Of a stretch of DNA of 64,000 bases, positions 34,312 through 42,555 are shown one piece after another (within the stretch, counting starts at the first letter, position 1; each line of letters opens with the position of its first letter). The stretch is from NCBI GenBank assembly GCA_016182975.1, contig JACPFJ010000002.1, forward strand, positions 1 to 64,000, given 5' to 3'. This DNA comes from Deltaproteobacteria bacterium. GTDB taxonomy: Bacteria > Desulfobacterota > Desulfuromonadia > Geobacterales > Pseudopelobacteraceae. The notes below the pieces were generated by a model, which was not told the origin of the DNA, ran no database searches, and saw only the letters and a list, made by a program, of their open reading frames with translations. Both the position numbers and the translations under genes were made by a program.

Positions 34312-35804
34312 GCCGGCAACCAGAGCGTGAAACAGCTCCCCTTGCCCGGAGCGCTCCTGACGGTTATCCTGCCGCCAACGCCCTCGATGATCCGCGCCGA
34401 TATGGCCAGACCGAGGCCGGTCCCTTTTCCCGGCTCCTTGGTGGTGAAAAAGGGTTCAAAGATGCTCTTTATGTGCTCTTCGGGGATGCCGCAACCGTTA
34501 TCCAGCACCTCAAGGCAGACATAACCCGCAGAAGGCCCCGTCAAGGCCGCGCTGCTATCCCTCACCCCTCTTATGGCAACTCTTCCCCCGCACGGCATGG
34601 CATCCCGGCTGTTGAGCATGAGATTGATCAGCACCTGCTGAAGCTGGTGCGGATCGACCAGGGCCTGCGGAAGCGCATCCTCGAACCAGGTGGAGACCTT
34701 GATACCCTTGAATGCCCCCTGCTGGATCAGCAGTCCGGCGGAATCACGCACCAGTTGCGGGATGTCGGCGGCTTCGACGGCGCTGGCGCGGGGGCGGGAG
34801 TAATCCAGCAGGCCGCGCACGATGCGGTCGATGCGGGCGCAATCCTGGGTGATGCGCCGCGTATAGTCCTGGATGGCGGCATGCCCCGTCTGCTCGCCGG
34901 CCAGGAGCTCGGCGTAACCCATGATGGAGGCCAGCGGGGTGCCGATCTCGTGGGCCATCCCCGCCGCCAAAAGCCCGATGGAGGCCATCTTCTCCGAGCG
35001 CAGCGCCTCTTCCCTGGCCAGGCGCAACTCTGTGTTGGCCTGCTCCAGGGCGGTCATCTGCGCGGTGACCTGACGGTCCTTTTCGAGGAGCGCATCCGAC
35101 ATCTCGTTGAAGGCCACGGCCAGCCGGGCCAGTTCGGCGCTGCCGGAGACCCGCACCCGCTGGCCGTACTGCCCGCCGGTGATCCTTTCGGTGGCGGTCA
35201 AAAGGCGGCTGACCGGCGCCACCACGATGCGCGAGAGGATGAAGGCCCCGAAACCGAGCAGCAGGATGAAATCAATGGCGAAATATGCCAGATAGAGTTG
35301 GCGGGAGCGGTTCAGGCGTTCCTTCTCGGCAGAGAGCGAGAGCGCCAGCCCCGCCTTTGCGGCCACTGCGCCGCTGCGGGTGACCGGCGCCACACAGACG
35401 ATGCCGGCGCCGTCGGGGAGAACATAGCTCCCCTTGGCAACCTCTTCCAGCCCGGCGAATGGCTGGTAGATATCGCCGTTTTCCCGTCCCGCGGTGAAGA
35501 TGACCTTGCCGCCCGCATCCAGCAGTGTGAGGCGGATGAAGGACGCATCCTCCGCCAGCTTCTGGGCGTAGACCGCGGCCGGGGAAGCGGAAGGGATCAT
35601 CCCGTCGGGATAGGCGGGAATCACATCCGGCAATTGGCTGATGAAGGTCGCCAGGAGCATGCGGGCATGATCGCCCTTCTGGGCATAGAGGTCGTTGGCG
35701 GCGGTGCGGAAGGCGAACAGGCTGAAGAGCAGCCATGCCATGAGCAGCAGGCAGCTCAGGAAGGCCAGGATGGAAACGGTAAGGCTGGGCCGCAACTGGC
35801 GCAT
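34296..35804 (-). CDS. Membrane sensor histidine kinase, partner of the NtrC-type regulator
   Basis: 502 residues: transmembrane helix 1 (about 10-32), periplasmic sensor region (about 33-168), helix 2 (about 170-192), HAMP-like linker, a coiled coil, HisKA with phospho-His H285 (MAHEIGTPLAS), and an ATPase domain (N box NLMLNSRDAM, G boxes DNGCGIP and GTGLGLAIS). It should phosphorylate the regulator encoded 60 bases downstream. The signal is unknown. It follows pilD by only three bases, so kinase and peptidase are co-transcribed. Confidence 0.92.
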   Translation of the reverse strand: MRQLRPSLTVSILAFLSCLLLMAWLLFSLFAFRTAANDLYAQKGDHARMLLATFISQLPDVIPAYPDGMIPSASPAAVYAQKLAEDASFIRLTLLDAGGKVIFTAGRENGDIYQPFAGLEEVAKGSYVLPDGAGIVCVAPVTRSGAVAAKAGLALSLSAEKERLNRSRQLYLAYFAIDFILLLGFGAFILSRIVVAPVSRLLTATERITGGQYGQRVRVSGSAELARLAVAFNEMSDALLEKDRQVTAQMTALEQANTELRLAREEALRSEKMASIGLLAAGMAHEIGTPLASIMGYAELLAGEQTGHAAIQDYTRRITQDCARIDRIVRGLLDYSRPRASAVEAADIPQLVRDSAGLLIQQGAFKGIKVSTWFEDALPQALVDPHQLQQVLINLMLNSRDAMPCGGRVAIRGVRDSSAALTGPSAGYVCLEVLDNGCGIPEEHIKSIFEPFFTTKEPGKGTGLGLAISARIIEGVGGRITVRSAPGKGSCFTLWLPAAASG

Positions 35805-35807
35805 GGT

Positions 35808-36584
35808 CTAGCTGCCCAGGCTGAAATACCACTGGATGATCCGGCGGCCGTAAAAGACGTAGAGCACCGCGGCAAAGGCCAGGTAGGGACCGAAGGGTAT
35901 GGCCAGCTTTGAATCCCTTTTCTGGAGCATCATCATCGAGACCCCCACCAGCGAGCCGAACAGGGAACCGACGAAGATGATGAACGGGATCGCCTTCCAG
36001 CCGAGGAAGGCGCCCATCATGGCCAGGAGCTTGATGTCACCCCCCCCCATCCCCTCCTTGCCGGTCAGGCGGTGATAGCCCCAGGCAACCAGGAGCAGGC
36101 TGCCCCCCCCCAGCAGGATGCCGGCCAGCGAATTCAGCCACCCCAGCCACGGCAGGAAGAACGAGAAGAGAAAACCGATCACGATGCCGGAGAGAGATAT
36201 CTCGTCCGGGATGATCTGGTGCTCGATATCGATGAAGGTGATCACCACCAGGGCCGAACAGAAGATGAACAGGGCCAGAAAGGTGAGCGACGGGCCGAAG
36301 CGGAGAAAGAGCGCCAGGGTCAGAAGACCGTTCAACATCTCCACCAGCGGATACCGGAGCGAGATGCGGGCGCCGCAGCCGCGGCATTTCCCCCGCAGCA
36401 GCAGGTAGCTGACCAGGGGTATGTTGTCGTACCAGCGGATCCGGTATGAGCAGTTGGGGCAGTGGGAAGGGGGCGATACGACCGATTCGTCCCGCGGCAT
36501 GCGGCAGATACAGACGTTGAGGAACGAGCCGACCACGGCGCCGAGGATGAAGGCGATGATGGAAAAATAGAGATTCAACGTCAT
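35808..36584 (-). CDS. pilD: Prepilin peptidase / N-methyltransferase PilD
   Basis: 258 residues from the ATG at 36584 (AGGA five bases upstream). It has the N-terminal DiS_P_DiS domain with paired cysteines (CPNC and CRGC), multiple membrane helices, and the two catalytic aspartate motifs of type IV prepilin peptidases (FIDIEHQIIPD and GMGGGDIKL). It cleaves and methylates the pilins encoded at 23.8-26.6 kb and pilin-like proteins elsewhere. Two runs of nine G (minus strand; 36040-36048 and 36103-36111) lie in the coding region, the first in the catalytic GGGD motif. Confidence 0.94.
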   Translation of the reverse strand: MTLNLYFSIIAFILGAVVGSFLNVCICRMPRDESVVSPPSHCPNCSYRIRWYDNIPLVSYLLLRGKCRGCGARISLRYPLVEMLNGLLTLALFLRFGPSLTFLALFIFCSALVVITFIDIEHQIIPDEISLSGIVIGFLFSFFLPWLGWLNSLAGILLGGGSLLLVAWGYHRLTGKEGMGGGDIKLLAMMGAFLGWKAIPFIIFVGSLFGSLVGVSMMMLQKRDSKLAIPFGPYLAFAAVLYVFYGRRIIQWYFSLGS

Positions 36585-36594
36585 GAGCATCCTG

Positions 36595-38337
36595 TCAATC
36601 GAAACTCTCGGCAAAATACCTGGTTATGGCGCTCTTGAGGTATATCTCGACCTCGGCGGCGGTGGAGAAGCCTAGGCACGCCTCGGCGATCTCCTTTGCG
36701 CGCTCCCTGGTGCAGCGCCGCAGGAGCTGTTTGACGCGCGGGATGGACGTGGCGCCCATGGACAGCTCGTCGAAGCCGAGCCCGAGCAGCACCGGCAGGT
36801 AGAGCGGATCACCGGCCATTTCGCCGCAGATGCAGGCATCGATGCCCGCCTCGTGGGCGGTCTCCACCACGCGCCTGAGTGAGCGGAGCACGGCCGGGTG
36901 GAGCGGCTGGAACATTGCCGCCAGGTGCTCGTTGGTGCGGTCGATGGCCAGGGAATACTGGATCAGGTCGTTGGTGCCGACGCTGAAAAAGTCCGCCTCC
37001 CTGGCCAGTTGATCGGCCATGACCACCGCCGAGGGGATCTCGATCATGATCCCGATCCGGATGTCCCGGTCATAGGCATGACCGGCGTCATTCAGTTCAC
37101 CCATCGCCTCCGCCAGTAGCGCCCTGGCCCGGCGCAATTCCTCCAGCCCCGAGATCATCGGGAACATGATGGCTACCCTGCCCCCCGCGCTCACCCGCAG
37201 GATGGCCCGCAACTGCTTCTTGAATTCGTCCGGCATGCTCAAGGCGAGCCGGATGGCCCGCATCCCCAGGGCCGGATTCTGCTCGCCCAGGAGGTCGATA
37301 CCGTCGAGCAGTTTGTCTCCTCCGGCGTCCAATGTCCTTATGGTGAGCGGATGGGGCGCGACCGCCTGCTGCATGGCGCTGTAGACCCGGTACTGCTCCT
37401 CCTCGGCCGGCATCTCCGGGCGGTTCATGAATAGCATCTCGGTGCGGTACAGCCCGGCCCCCTCGCCACCGTGCCTGAGCACCGACGCCCCTTCCTCGGG
37501 GATCTCCACGTTTCCCCTGAGCAGGATGCGGTGGCCGTCGAGCGTCTCCGGCGGGAGTGAGGCGCTCTTGAGCAGCTCGGACTCGACATATTCGTAATGC
37601 CGTTTGCGCTGGAGATAGTCGAGGAACGTGTCGCGGTCCGGGTTGACGATCACGCAGCCGCCGATGCCGTCCAGGATGGCCGGACTGCCGGACAGAAGCG
37701 GATCGGCGATGCCGTCGACACCGACCACGGCCGGCAGCTCAAAGGCCCGCGCCAGGATGGAGCTGTGGGAGGTCCGGCCGCCGATCTCGGTGACGATGCC
37801 TATGATGCGGCCGCGGTCCATCTGGAGGATATCGGCCGGGGTGAGGTCGTGTGCGGCGATGATGGTCTGCCCGCCATCATGGGAGATGGGGGCGTGCGGC
37901 TCGCCGGTCATGTTGCGCAGGATCTTCTCGATGACCGTCTCGACGTCGCTGATGCGCTCGCGCAGGTAGGGATCGTCAATGCCGGCGAAGAATTCGCGGT
38001 ATTTGTGGAGGGTGCGGCGCAGGGCCCCCTCGGCGTTGATCAGGCCGCTTTCGATGTTTGCGGCGGCTTCGGCGAACAGGCGCTCGTCCGCCAGGATGAG
38101 GAGGTGGGTATCGATGAAGAAGAGGTGTTCGTCGCCGATGGTCGTCCGGAGCTGTTCCTTGAGCAGCTCCAGCTCGTCGCGGGTGCGGACGATGGCCCCC
38201 TTCAGGCGGTCGATTTCTGTGCTGACGCCGGCCTCGCCGACTTCGTATTCGTCCACGCCGAGACGGCGGCGGTCGATGACCCGCATCCTCCCCACGGCAA
38301 TGCCGGGCGAGGCCGCAACGCCGGAGTAGAGCCGCAT
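36595..38337 (-). CDS. ptsI: PTS enzyme I (phosphoenolpyruvate-protein phosphotransferase)
   Basis: 580 residues from the ATG at 38337, chosen because GAAGAG precedes it; an ATG at 38358 inside the HPr gene would add seven residues. It contains the PEP-utilising domains, the phospho-histidine motif GGRTSHSSILAR and the C-terminal PEP-binding barrel (DFFSVGTNDLIQY; CICGEMAGDP). There is no N-terminal GAF domain, so it is not the PtsP type. It phosphorylates the HPr encoded two bases upstream. No sugar permease lies nearby; the likely role is regulation. Confidence 0.93.
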   Translation of the reverse strand: MRLYSGVAASPGIAVGRMRVIDRRRLGVDEYEVGEAGVSTEIDRLKGAIVRTRDELELLKEQLRTTIGDEHLFFIDTHLLILADERLFAEAAANIESGLINAEGALRRTLHKYREFFAGIDDPYLRERISDVETVIEKILRNMTGEPHAPISHDGGQTIIAAHDLTPADILQMDRGRIIGIVTEIGGRTSHSSILARAFELPAVVGVDGIADPLLSGSPAILDGIGGCVIVNPDRDTFLDYLQRKRHYEYVESELLKSASLPPETLDGHRILLRGNVEIPEEGASVLRHGGEGAGLYRTEMLFMNRPEMPAEEEQYRVYSAMQQAVAPHPLTIRTLDAGGDKLLDGIDLLGEQNPALGMRAIRLALSMPDEFKKQLRAILRVSAGGRVAIMFPMISGLEELRRARALLAEAMGELNDAGHAYDRDIRIGIMIEIPSAVVMADQLAREADFFSVGTNDLIQYSLAIDRTNEHLAAMFQPLHPAVLRSLRRVVETAHEAGIDACICGEMAGDPLYLPVLLGLGFDELSMGATSIPRVKQLLRRCTRERAKEIAEACLGFSTAAEVEIYLKSAITRYFAESFD

Positions 38338-38338
38338 G

Positions 38339-38605
38339 TCACTCTTCGCCGAATCCATTGGTTATCAGCTCTCCGATGGTCTGCATGGCCTCGTCCTCGT
38401 CTGCGCCGTTAACCGTAAGGCGGACCGTGCTCCCTTTCGAGGCGGCCAGCATCATGATACCCATGATGCTCTTGCCGTTCACCTCCACCCCCTCCCGGGC
38501 CAGCTTGATCTCGGAGGTAAAGCGGCTCGCCGTCTTGACCAGCAGCGCCGACGCCCTGGCGTGCAGGCCGAGCTTGTTGACGATGATAAATTCCTTCTGG
38601 AGCAT
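38339..38605 (-). CDS. ptsH: PTS phosphocarrier protein HPr
   Basis: 88 residues with phosphorylated H15 (GLHARAS) and a Ser46 region (NGKSIMGIM) that HPr kinase can modify. An hprK gene is in fact encoded at 40905-41879, so both phosphorylations are plausible. It starts the unit ptsH-ptsI-pilD-kinase-regulator. Confidence 0.95.
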   Translation of the reverse strand: MLQKEFIIVNKLGLHARASALLVKTASRFTSEIKLAREGVEVNGKSIMGIMMLAASKGSTVRLTVNGADEDEAMQTIGELITNGFGEE

Positions 38606-38700
38606 GGATTGCCTGGTTCCTTATGGATGAATGAATTTCATTAAAGCTGTTGACAACCGAGTTCATAGCATGTCGCCGCCGGGCGGTCAAGGGATCGGAA

Positions 38701-38754
38701 GAGTTTTGAGTTTTGGGTTTTGAGTTTTGAGTTGTAACCCAAAACTCAAAACTC
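38701..38754. repeat. Heptamer array forming a 19-bp perfect inverted repeat
   Basis: Five units of the GAGTTTT/GGGTTTT type (38701-38735) are followed by the complementary arm (38736-38754); 38701-38719 pairs exactly with 38736-38754. It lies six bases beyond the deacetylase stop codon and upstream of ptsH, so it may terminate or protect the deacetylase transcript, although no U tract follows. Confidence 0.85.
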
Positions 38755-38759
38755 TGTTT

Positions 38760-39551
38760 TTACCGCAGTTCGTAATCCGACAACCGCACGAAGCGGAAGC
38801 CCCGCCGTTTCAGTTCCGGTATCGCCGCGATCACTCCGGCAGCGGTCCCGCCTTCCGGATGATTCATATGCAGGATGACGATATCGCCCGGCGCCGCCCT
38901 GAGCAGCGCCGCGTGCACCTGCTCCCCGCGGTAGGTCGCTCCGGCATCCCCCAGAATGGAGAAGCCGATTACCTCGTGTCCCAACCGGCCGGAAACCTCA
39001 ACCGCCACCTCGTCGTAGTACGCCGTGCCCGAGCGGTAATAACGGGGCCTGGTTCCACTCAGGCTCGCGATCTTGCGGGCATTGCGCTCTATCTCGTCCA
39101 CCAGTTCCCTCGCGTCCCTTGTTCCGTCCAGGCCGTACACGCCCCGGCCGGAAACGGAGGCGGGACGATGCGCCAGGCCGTGGTTGGCGACCTCGAACAG
39201 CGGATTGGCCGCCAGTCTCGCGAACTGCCCCGGGTTGGCGTCGATCCAGCGAGCATTCATGAAGAGGGTGGCGGGGATGCGCTCCCGCTCCAGGTAGCCG
39301 ATCAGGGCGCCATCATAACCCCTTCCCCTGGGGCTGCCGCATGCATCCAGGGTAAGCGCCACCACCTTCTCCCGCGTCTTCAGCCTGGTCCGTACCCCGC
39401 TGACCGTTTCTCCCCATTCACGGGGCACGCGGCCGGCATATTCGGCGCCAAGACGCTCCCGCAGGGCTTCGTACGGCTCGTCTCCGGGACCAGCAGCAGC
39501 GGGCAAAACCGTGCAGACAGCCAGCAGCAGTGCAAGGGATAAAAGCTTCAT
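38760..39551 (-). CDS. Secreted polysaccharide deacetylase (NodB homology)
   Basis: 263 residues from the ATG at 39551 (AAGGA upstream). A signal peptide (LLSLALLLAVCTVLPAAAG) is followed by a NodB-fold deacetylase core: LTLDACGS supplies the motif-1 aspartate, NHGLAHR the metal histidines, YRSGTAYYDE motif 3 and ILHMNHPEG the C-terminal histidine motif. It probably removes acetyl groups from a cell-wall or exopolysaccharide substrate in the periplasm. It stands between PTS genes with no obvious functional link. Confidence 0.85.
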   Translation of the reverse strand: MKLLSLALLLAVCTVLPAAAGPGDEPYEALRERLGAEYAGRVPREWGETVSGVRTRLKTREKVVALTLDACGSPRGRGYDGALIGYLERERIPATLFMNARWIDANPGQFARLAANPLFEVANHGLAHRPASVSGRGVYGLDGTRDARELVDEIERNARKIASLSGTRPRYYRSGTAYYDEVAVEVSGRLGHEVIGFSILGDAGATYRGEQVHAALLRAAPGDIVILHMNHPEGGTAAGVIAAIPELKRRGFRFVRLSDYELR

Positions 39552-39648
39552 CGCGGAGCGGTCCTTTCGGTAACCCGTTAAAGCAGCGAGGGCGAAGCAG
39601 AAAAACCTTGCTTCGCCCCTACCCTGTCGATCCGTCAGCTTTCTGAAA

Positions 39649-40041
39649 CTACCTGAGAAATTCACCGGCGATGATGATCCCATCGCGGCCGGACCTGTGC
39701 AGCTCGGCGGCCAGTTCCGCTACCCCCAGGCGGGCGCGCTTGGAGCAGAATTCAATCATCATGGGAAGATTGGCCCCGGTCACCACCTCGATCTGCCCCT
39801 CCTTGAGAAACGACATGGCCATGTTGGACGGTGTCCCGCCGAAAAGGTCGGTCATGATGATCGCTCCATCCGCGCTCACCCTTTCCACTGCGGCAATCAC
39901 GCGCGACATGATCTCATCGGCCCGTTCCTCGGGGGCGACCTCCACCTGTTCGCAGCATTCGATCCGGCCGACAATCATCTCGGCCGACCGCATGAGCGCA
40001 CCCGCCAAACCCGCATGTGTCACAAGAACCAATCCCGTCAT
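39649..40041 (-). CDS. PTS EIIA component of the mannose family
   Basis: 130 residues with the EIIA-Man fold and phospho-His H9 (LVLVTHAGLAGAL), and TDLFGGTPSN. It overlaps rapZ by four bases. Without EIIB/C/D genes next to it, it is likely the output domain of a regulatory phosphorelay fed by HPr. Confidence 0.9.
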   Translation of the reverse strand: MTGLVLVTHAGLAGALMRSAEMIVGRIECCEQVEVAPEERADEIMSRVIAAVERVSADGAIIMTDLFGGTPSNMAMSFLKEGQIEVVTGANLPMMIEFCSKRARLGVAELAAELHRSGRDGIIIAGEFLR

Positions 40042-40901
40042 TGCTGCCCCTTTTCAATATCCCTGTGTGTTATTCGTACCGTCGGCCACAAATTCTGCAG
40101 ATGCATTCCCGTGGCTTCCGCAATTGTCACCGAGCGATGCCGCCCGCCGGTACAGCCGATAGAGATGGTCAGATAGGCCTTGCCCTCCTGACTATGCGCC
40201 GGCACGACCTCGTCAAGCAACGGAAAAAAATTGTCCAAAAAAGCCGCGGTCCGGGGATTGTCCAGGATGTGTTCGCGCACCTTGTCATCCAGTCCCGAAC
40301 CGGCCTTCAACTCCGGCAGAAAAAAGGGATTGGGAAGGAAGCGCACATCCATGACAATGCTCGACTCCAGGGGGATGCCGTAACGGAACCCGAACGACTG
40401 CACCTCGATGACAAACGGGTTCTCCCCGGCCTCGCCCCTGACGATGCGGAGTATGAAATCCTTGAGTTGATGTACATTGAATTCCGAGGTATCCACGATG
40501 CGTGTCGCGATCTGCCTGAGTTTGGCGAGTCGCTCCCGTTCTATCCTGATGCCCTCGGTTACGCTGCACTCCTCATCGATCGGGTGGCGGCGGCGGGTCT
40601 CGGAAAAACGGCGCACCAGCGTCTCATCGCTGGCGTCGAAGAAGAATATCTCGATACTGTGGCCGGCCTTGTCGATCCTCTGAAAGACACCCTCGTATCC
40701 CTTGAAAAACTCGCGGCCACGGATATCTGCCACCAGCACGATCCCCTTGAACGTCTCGCCCGATTTGCCGATCAGGTCAACAAAGCGCTTGAACAGGCGC
40801 ACCGGAAGGTTATCGATACAGTAGAAGCCCTCATCCTCCAGCGCCCTTACCGCCGTTGACTTGCCTGAACCGGACATGCCGGTGATTACGATTATGCGCA
40901 T
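40038..40901 (-). CDS. rapZ: RapZ/YvcJ-family P-loop protein
   Basis: 287 residues, Walker A GMSGSGKS (8-15), then the C-terminal domain with the conserved GCTGGRHRSV motif. In enterobacteria RapZ is an RNase adaptor controlling glucosamine-6-phosphate synthase; in other bacteria the family binds nucleotides with less clear roles. Its place between hprK and EIIA next to rpoN is a well-known conserved order in proteobacteria. Confidence 0.93.
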   Translation of the reverse strand: MRIIVITGMSGSGKSTAVRALEDEGFYCIDNLPVRLFKRFVDLIGKSGETFKGIVLVADIRGREFFKGYEGVFQRIDKAGHSIEIFFFDASDETLVRRFSETRRRHPIDEECSVTEGIRIERERLAKLRQIATRIVDTSEFNVHQLKDFILRIVRGEAGENPFVIEVQSFGFRYGIPLESSIVMDVRFLPNPFFLPELKAGSGLDDKVREHILDNPRTAAFLDNFFPLLDEVVPAHSQEGKAYLTISIGCTGGRHRSVTIAEATGMHLQNLWPTVRITHRDIEKGQQ

Positions 40902-40904
40902 GAC

Positions 40905-41879
40905 CTATTCCACCTCATTCCCCAACGGCCGCACCTCCATGCGGGAGAGCAGGCGTTCCTGAAAATCACGGGCCGAGTGGTATCCCATCCCCTTGAGGAG
41001 GAAGTTGCGGGCCGCCACTTCGACAATCGAACCAAGGTTGCGTCCGGGCCGCACCGGGATCATGACGTGGGGGATATCCACGCCCAGGATGGTGCTGCGG
41101 CGGTCATCCAGCCCCAGCCGGTCGTACTCGTGGTTGGGATCCCACTCCACCAGTTCCAGCATCACATCGATGATCTTTTTCTCGCGGATGGATGAAACCC
41201 CGTAGAGATCCTTGATGTTGATGATCCCCAGACCGCGGATCTCCATCAGGTGCTGGATGGTCTCATCGGACTGCCCCACCAGGGCCGAAGGCATCTTCTT
41301 CTTGATGAAGATCATGTCGTCGGCCACCAGCCGGTGCCCCCGGATAACCAGGTCAAGCGCGCACTCGCTCTTGCCGATTCCGCTTTTGCCGGTCAGCAGG
41401 ATTCCTACCCCCAGGACGTCAACCAGTACGCCATGCAGATGGGTCGTGGGGAGCAGCCGTTCTTCGAGAAATTTGGTTATCAGCGAGATGAAGGTGGAGG
41501 ACTGATGGTGCGTGCCGAGAACGGGGATACCGGCCGTTTCCGCGGCTTCGAGAAAAAAACCGGGCGGGGCCAGATCCTTGGTGATGATGAAGCATGAGAT
41601 GGGAAAGGCGCACAGTGTCCTGACACTCTCCACAGCCAGCCGGTCATCGATCTGGTTGAGATAGGAGATCTCGGTGTTGCCGAGCACCTGGATCCGGTCG
41701 GGATGCAGGTGCTCGGTATAACCGGCAAGTGCCAGGCCAGGCTTCTGGATGCGTGAACTGTAGATACGATTGCCCAATCCCCGCCCGCCTGCGAGCAGGC
41801 TCAGGCCGAGACCGTACTCGGTGTCATCCAGGGTTTCCTGTATGGAAAGGCTGATTCCGTCCAATAAAAATACCGTCAA
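40905..41879 (-). CDS. hprK: HPr kinase/phosphorylase
   Basis: 324 residues in the open frame. Walker A GKSGIGKS, the HPrK signature around RLVADDMIF and the C-terminal GLDDRRSTILGVDIPH region are present. It phosphorylates HPr on Ser46. The start is unclear: the frame can only begin at TTG codons (41879 or 41864), neither with a ribosome-binding site, and a hexamer repeat array lies directly upstream. The N-terminal domain appears complete from QETLDDTEYGLGL onward. Confidence 0.9.
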   Translation of the reverse strand: MTVFLLDGISLSIQETLDDTEYGLGLSLLAGGRGLGNRIYSSRIQKPGLALAGYTEHLHPDRIQVLGNTEISYLNQIDDRLAVESVRTLCAFPISCFIITKDLAPPGFFLEAAETAGIPVLGTHHQSSTFISLITKFLEERLLPTTHLHGVLVDVLGVGILLTGKSGIGKSECALDLVIRGHRLVADDMIFIKKKMPSALVGQSDETIQHLMEIRGLGIINIKDLYGVSSIREKKIIDVMLELVEWDPNHEYDRLGLDDRRSTILGVDIPHVMIPVRPGRNLGSIVEVAARNFLLKGMGYHSARDFQERLLSRMEVRPLGNEVE

Positions 41880-41882
41880 TAA

Positions 41883-41948
41883 AGGTTGAGGTTAAGGTTG
41901 AGGTTGAGGAAGGTTTGATGTTCTTGACCTCAACCTGAACCTCAACCT
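41883..41948. repeat. Hexamer array forming an imperfect 22-bp inverted repeat
   Basis: Units of GTTGAG/GTTAAG run from 41883 to about 41910, and a complementary arm of CCTCAA/CCTGAA units lies at 41927-41948, with a single mismatch over 22 bp. It fills the gap between the hpf stop (41956) and the hprK start, exactly where hprK's ribosome-binding site should be. Confidence 0.8.
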
Positions 41949-41955
41949 GCTCCTC

Positions 41956-42501
41956 TTACGCCCGTTGCGGCGCGATCAGGCCGAAATTGCCGTCTTTTCT
42001 GCGATAGAGCACATTGAGATCACTGCTGACGGAGTCGGTAAAGACGAGAAAATCCTTGTGCAGCAGGTCCATCTGCATGACCGCCTCTTCAACCGACATC
42101 GGCTTGGCGGTTTCGGTTTTCGTCCTGATAACCACCGGCTCGGCGCTGGTCTCGATACTCTCGGCCTGGAAGATCTTCTTGGATATCTGCCGTCCCCGCT
42201 CCTCACCGTTGGGCTTGTGGGCCTTGATCTTCTCCTTGTAGCGCTTGAGCTGGCGTTCGATCTTGTCGATGACGGCATCAACGGCGGCATACATGTCGTT
42301 GGTCGCCTCCGAAGCCTTGGTATTGACCCCCTTGGCATTGATGACGATCTCGACTATGTGGCGGATCTTCTCCACCGAGAAATAGACCTGTGCGCTGACC
42401 GGTTCGTCGATATATTTCAACACGCGCCCAAGTTTTTCCTCGGCGTAAGATTTTATGGCGTCACTCTGCTCCATCTGCCTGAATGTCGTTGTTACCTGCA
42501 T
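41956..42501 (-). CDS. hpf: Ribosome hibernation-promoting factor, long form
   Basis: 181 residues from the ATG at 42501 (AGGAGGAAGTT upstream). The N-terminal S30AE/RaiA-type domain (VTTTFRQMEQSDAIKSYAEEK; AAVDAVIDKIERQLKRYK) and a C-terminal dimerisation domain (MSVEEAVMQMDLLHKDFLVF) define the long HPF that forms 100S ribosomes in slow growth. Position just downstream of rpoN is the classic rpoN-hpf-PTS order. Confidence 0.93.
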   Translation of the reverse strand: MQVTTTFRQMEQSDAIKSYAEEKLGRVLKYIDEPVSAQVYFSVEKIRHIVEIVINAKGVNTKASEATNDMYAAVDAVIDKIERQLKRYKEKIKAHKPNGEERGRQISKKIFQAESIETSAEPVVIRTKTETAKPMSVEEAVMQMDLLHKDFLVFTDSVSSDLNVLYRRKDGNFGLIAPQRA

Positions 42502-42555
42502 AACTTCCTCCTCGTGTGTTGTTGGTTGTAAGTTGTTTCCCAATGAAAAATCGGA

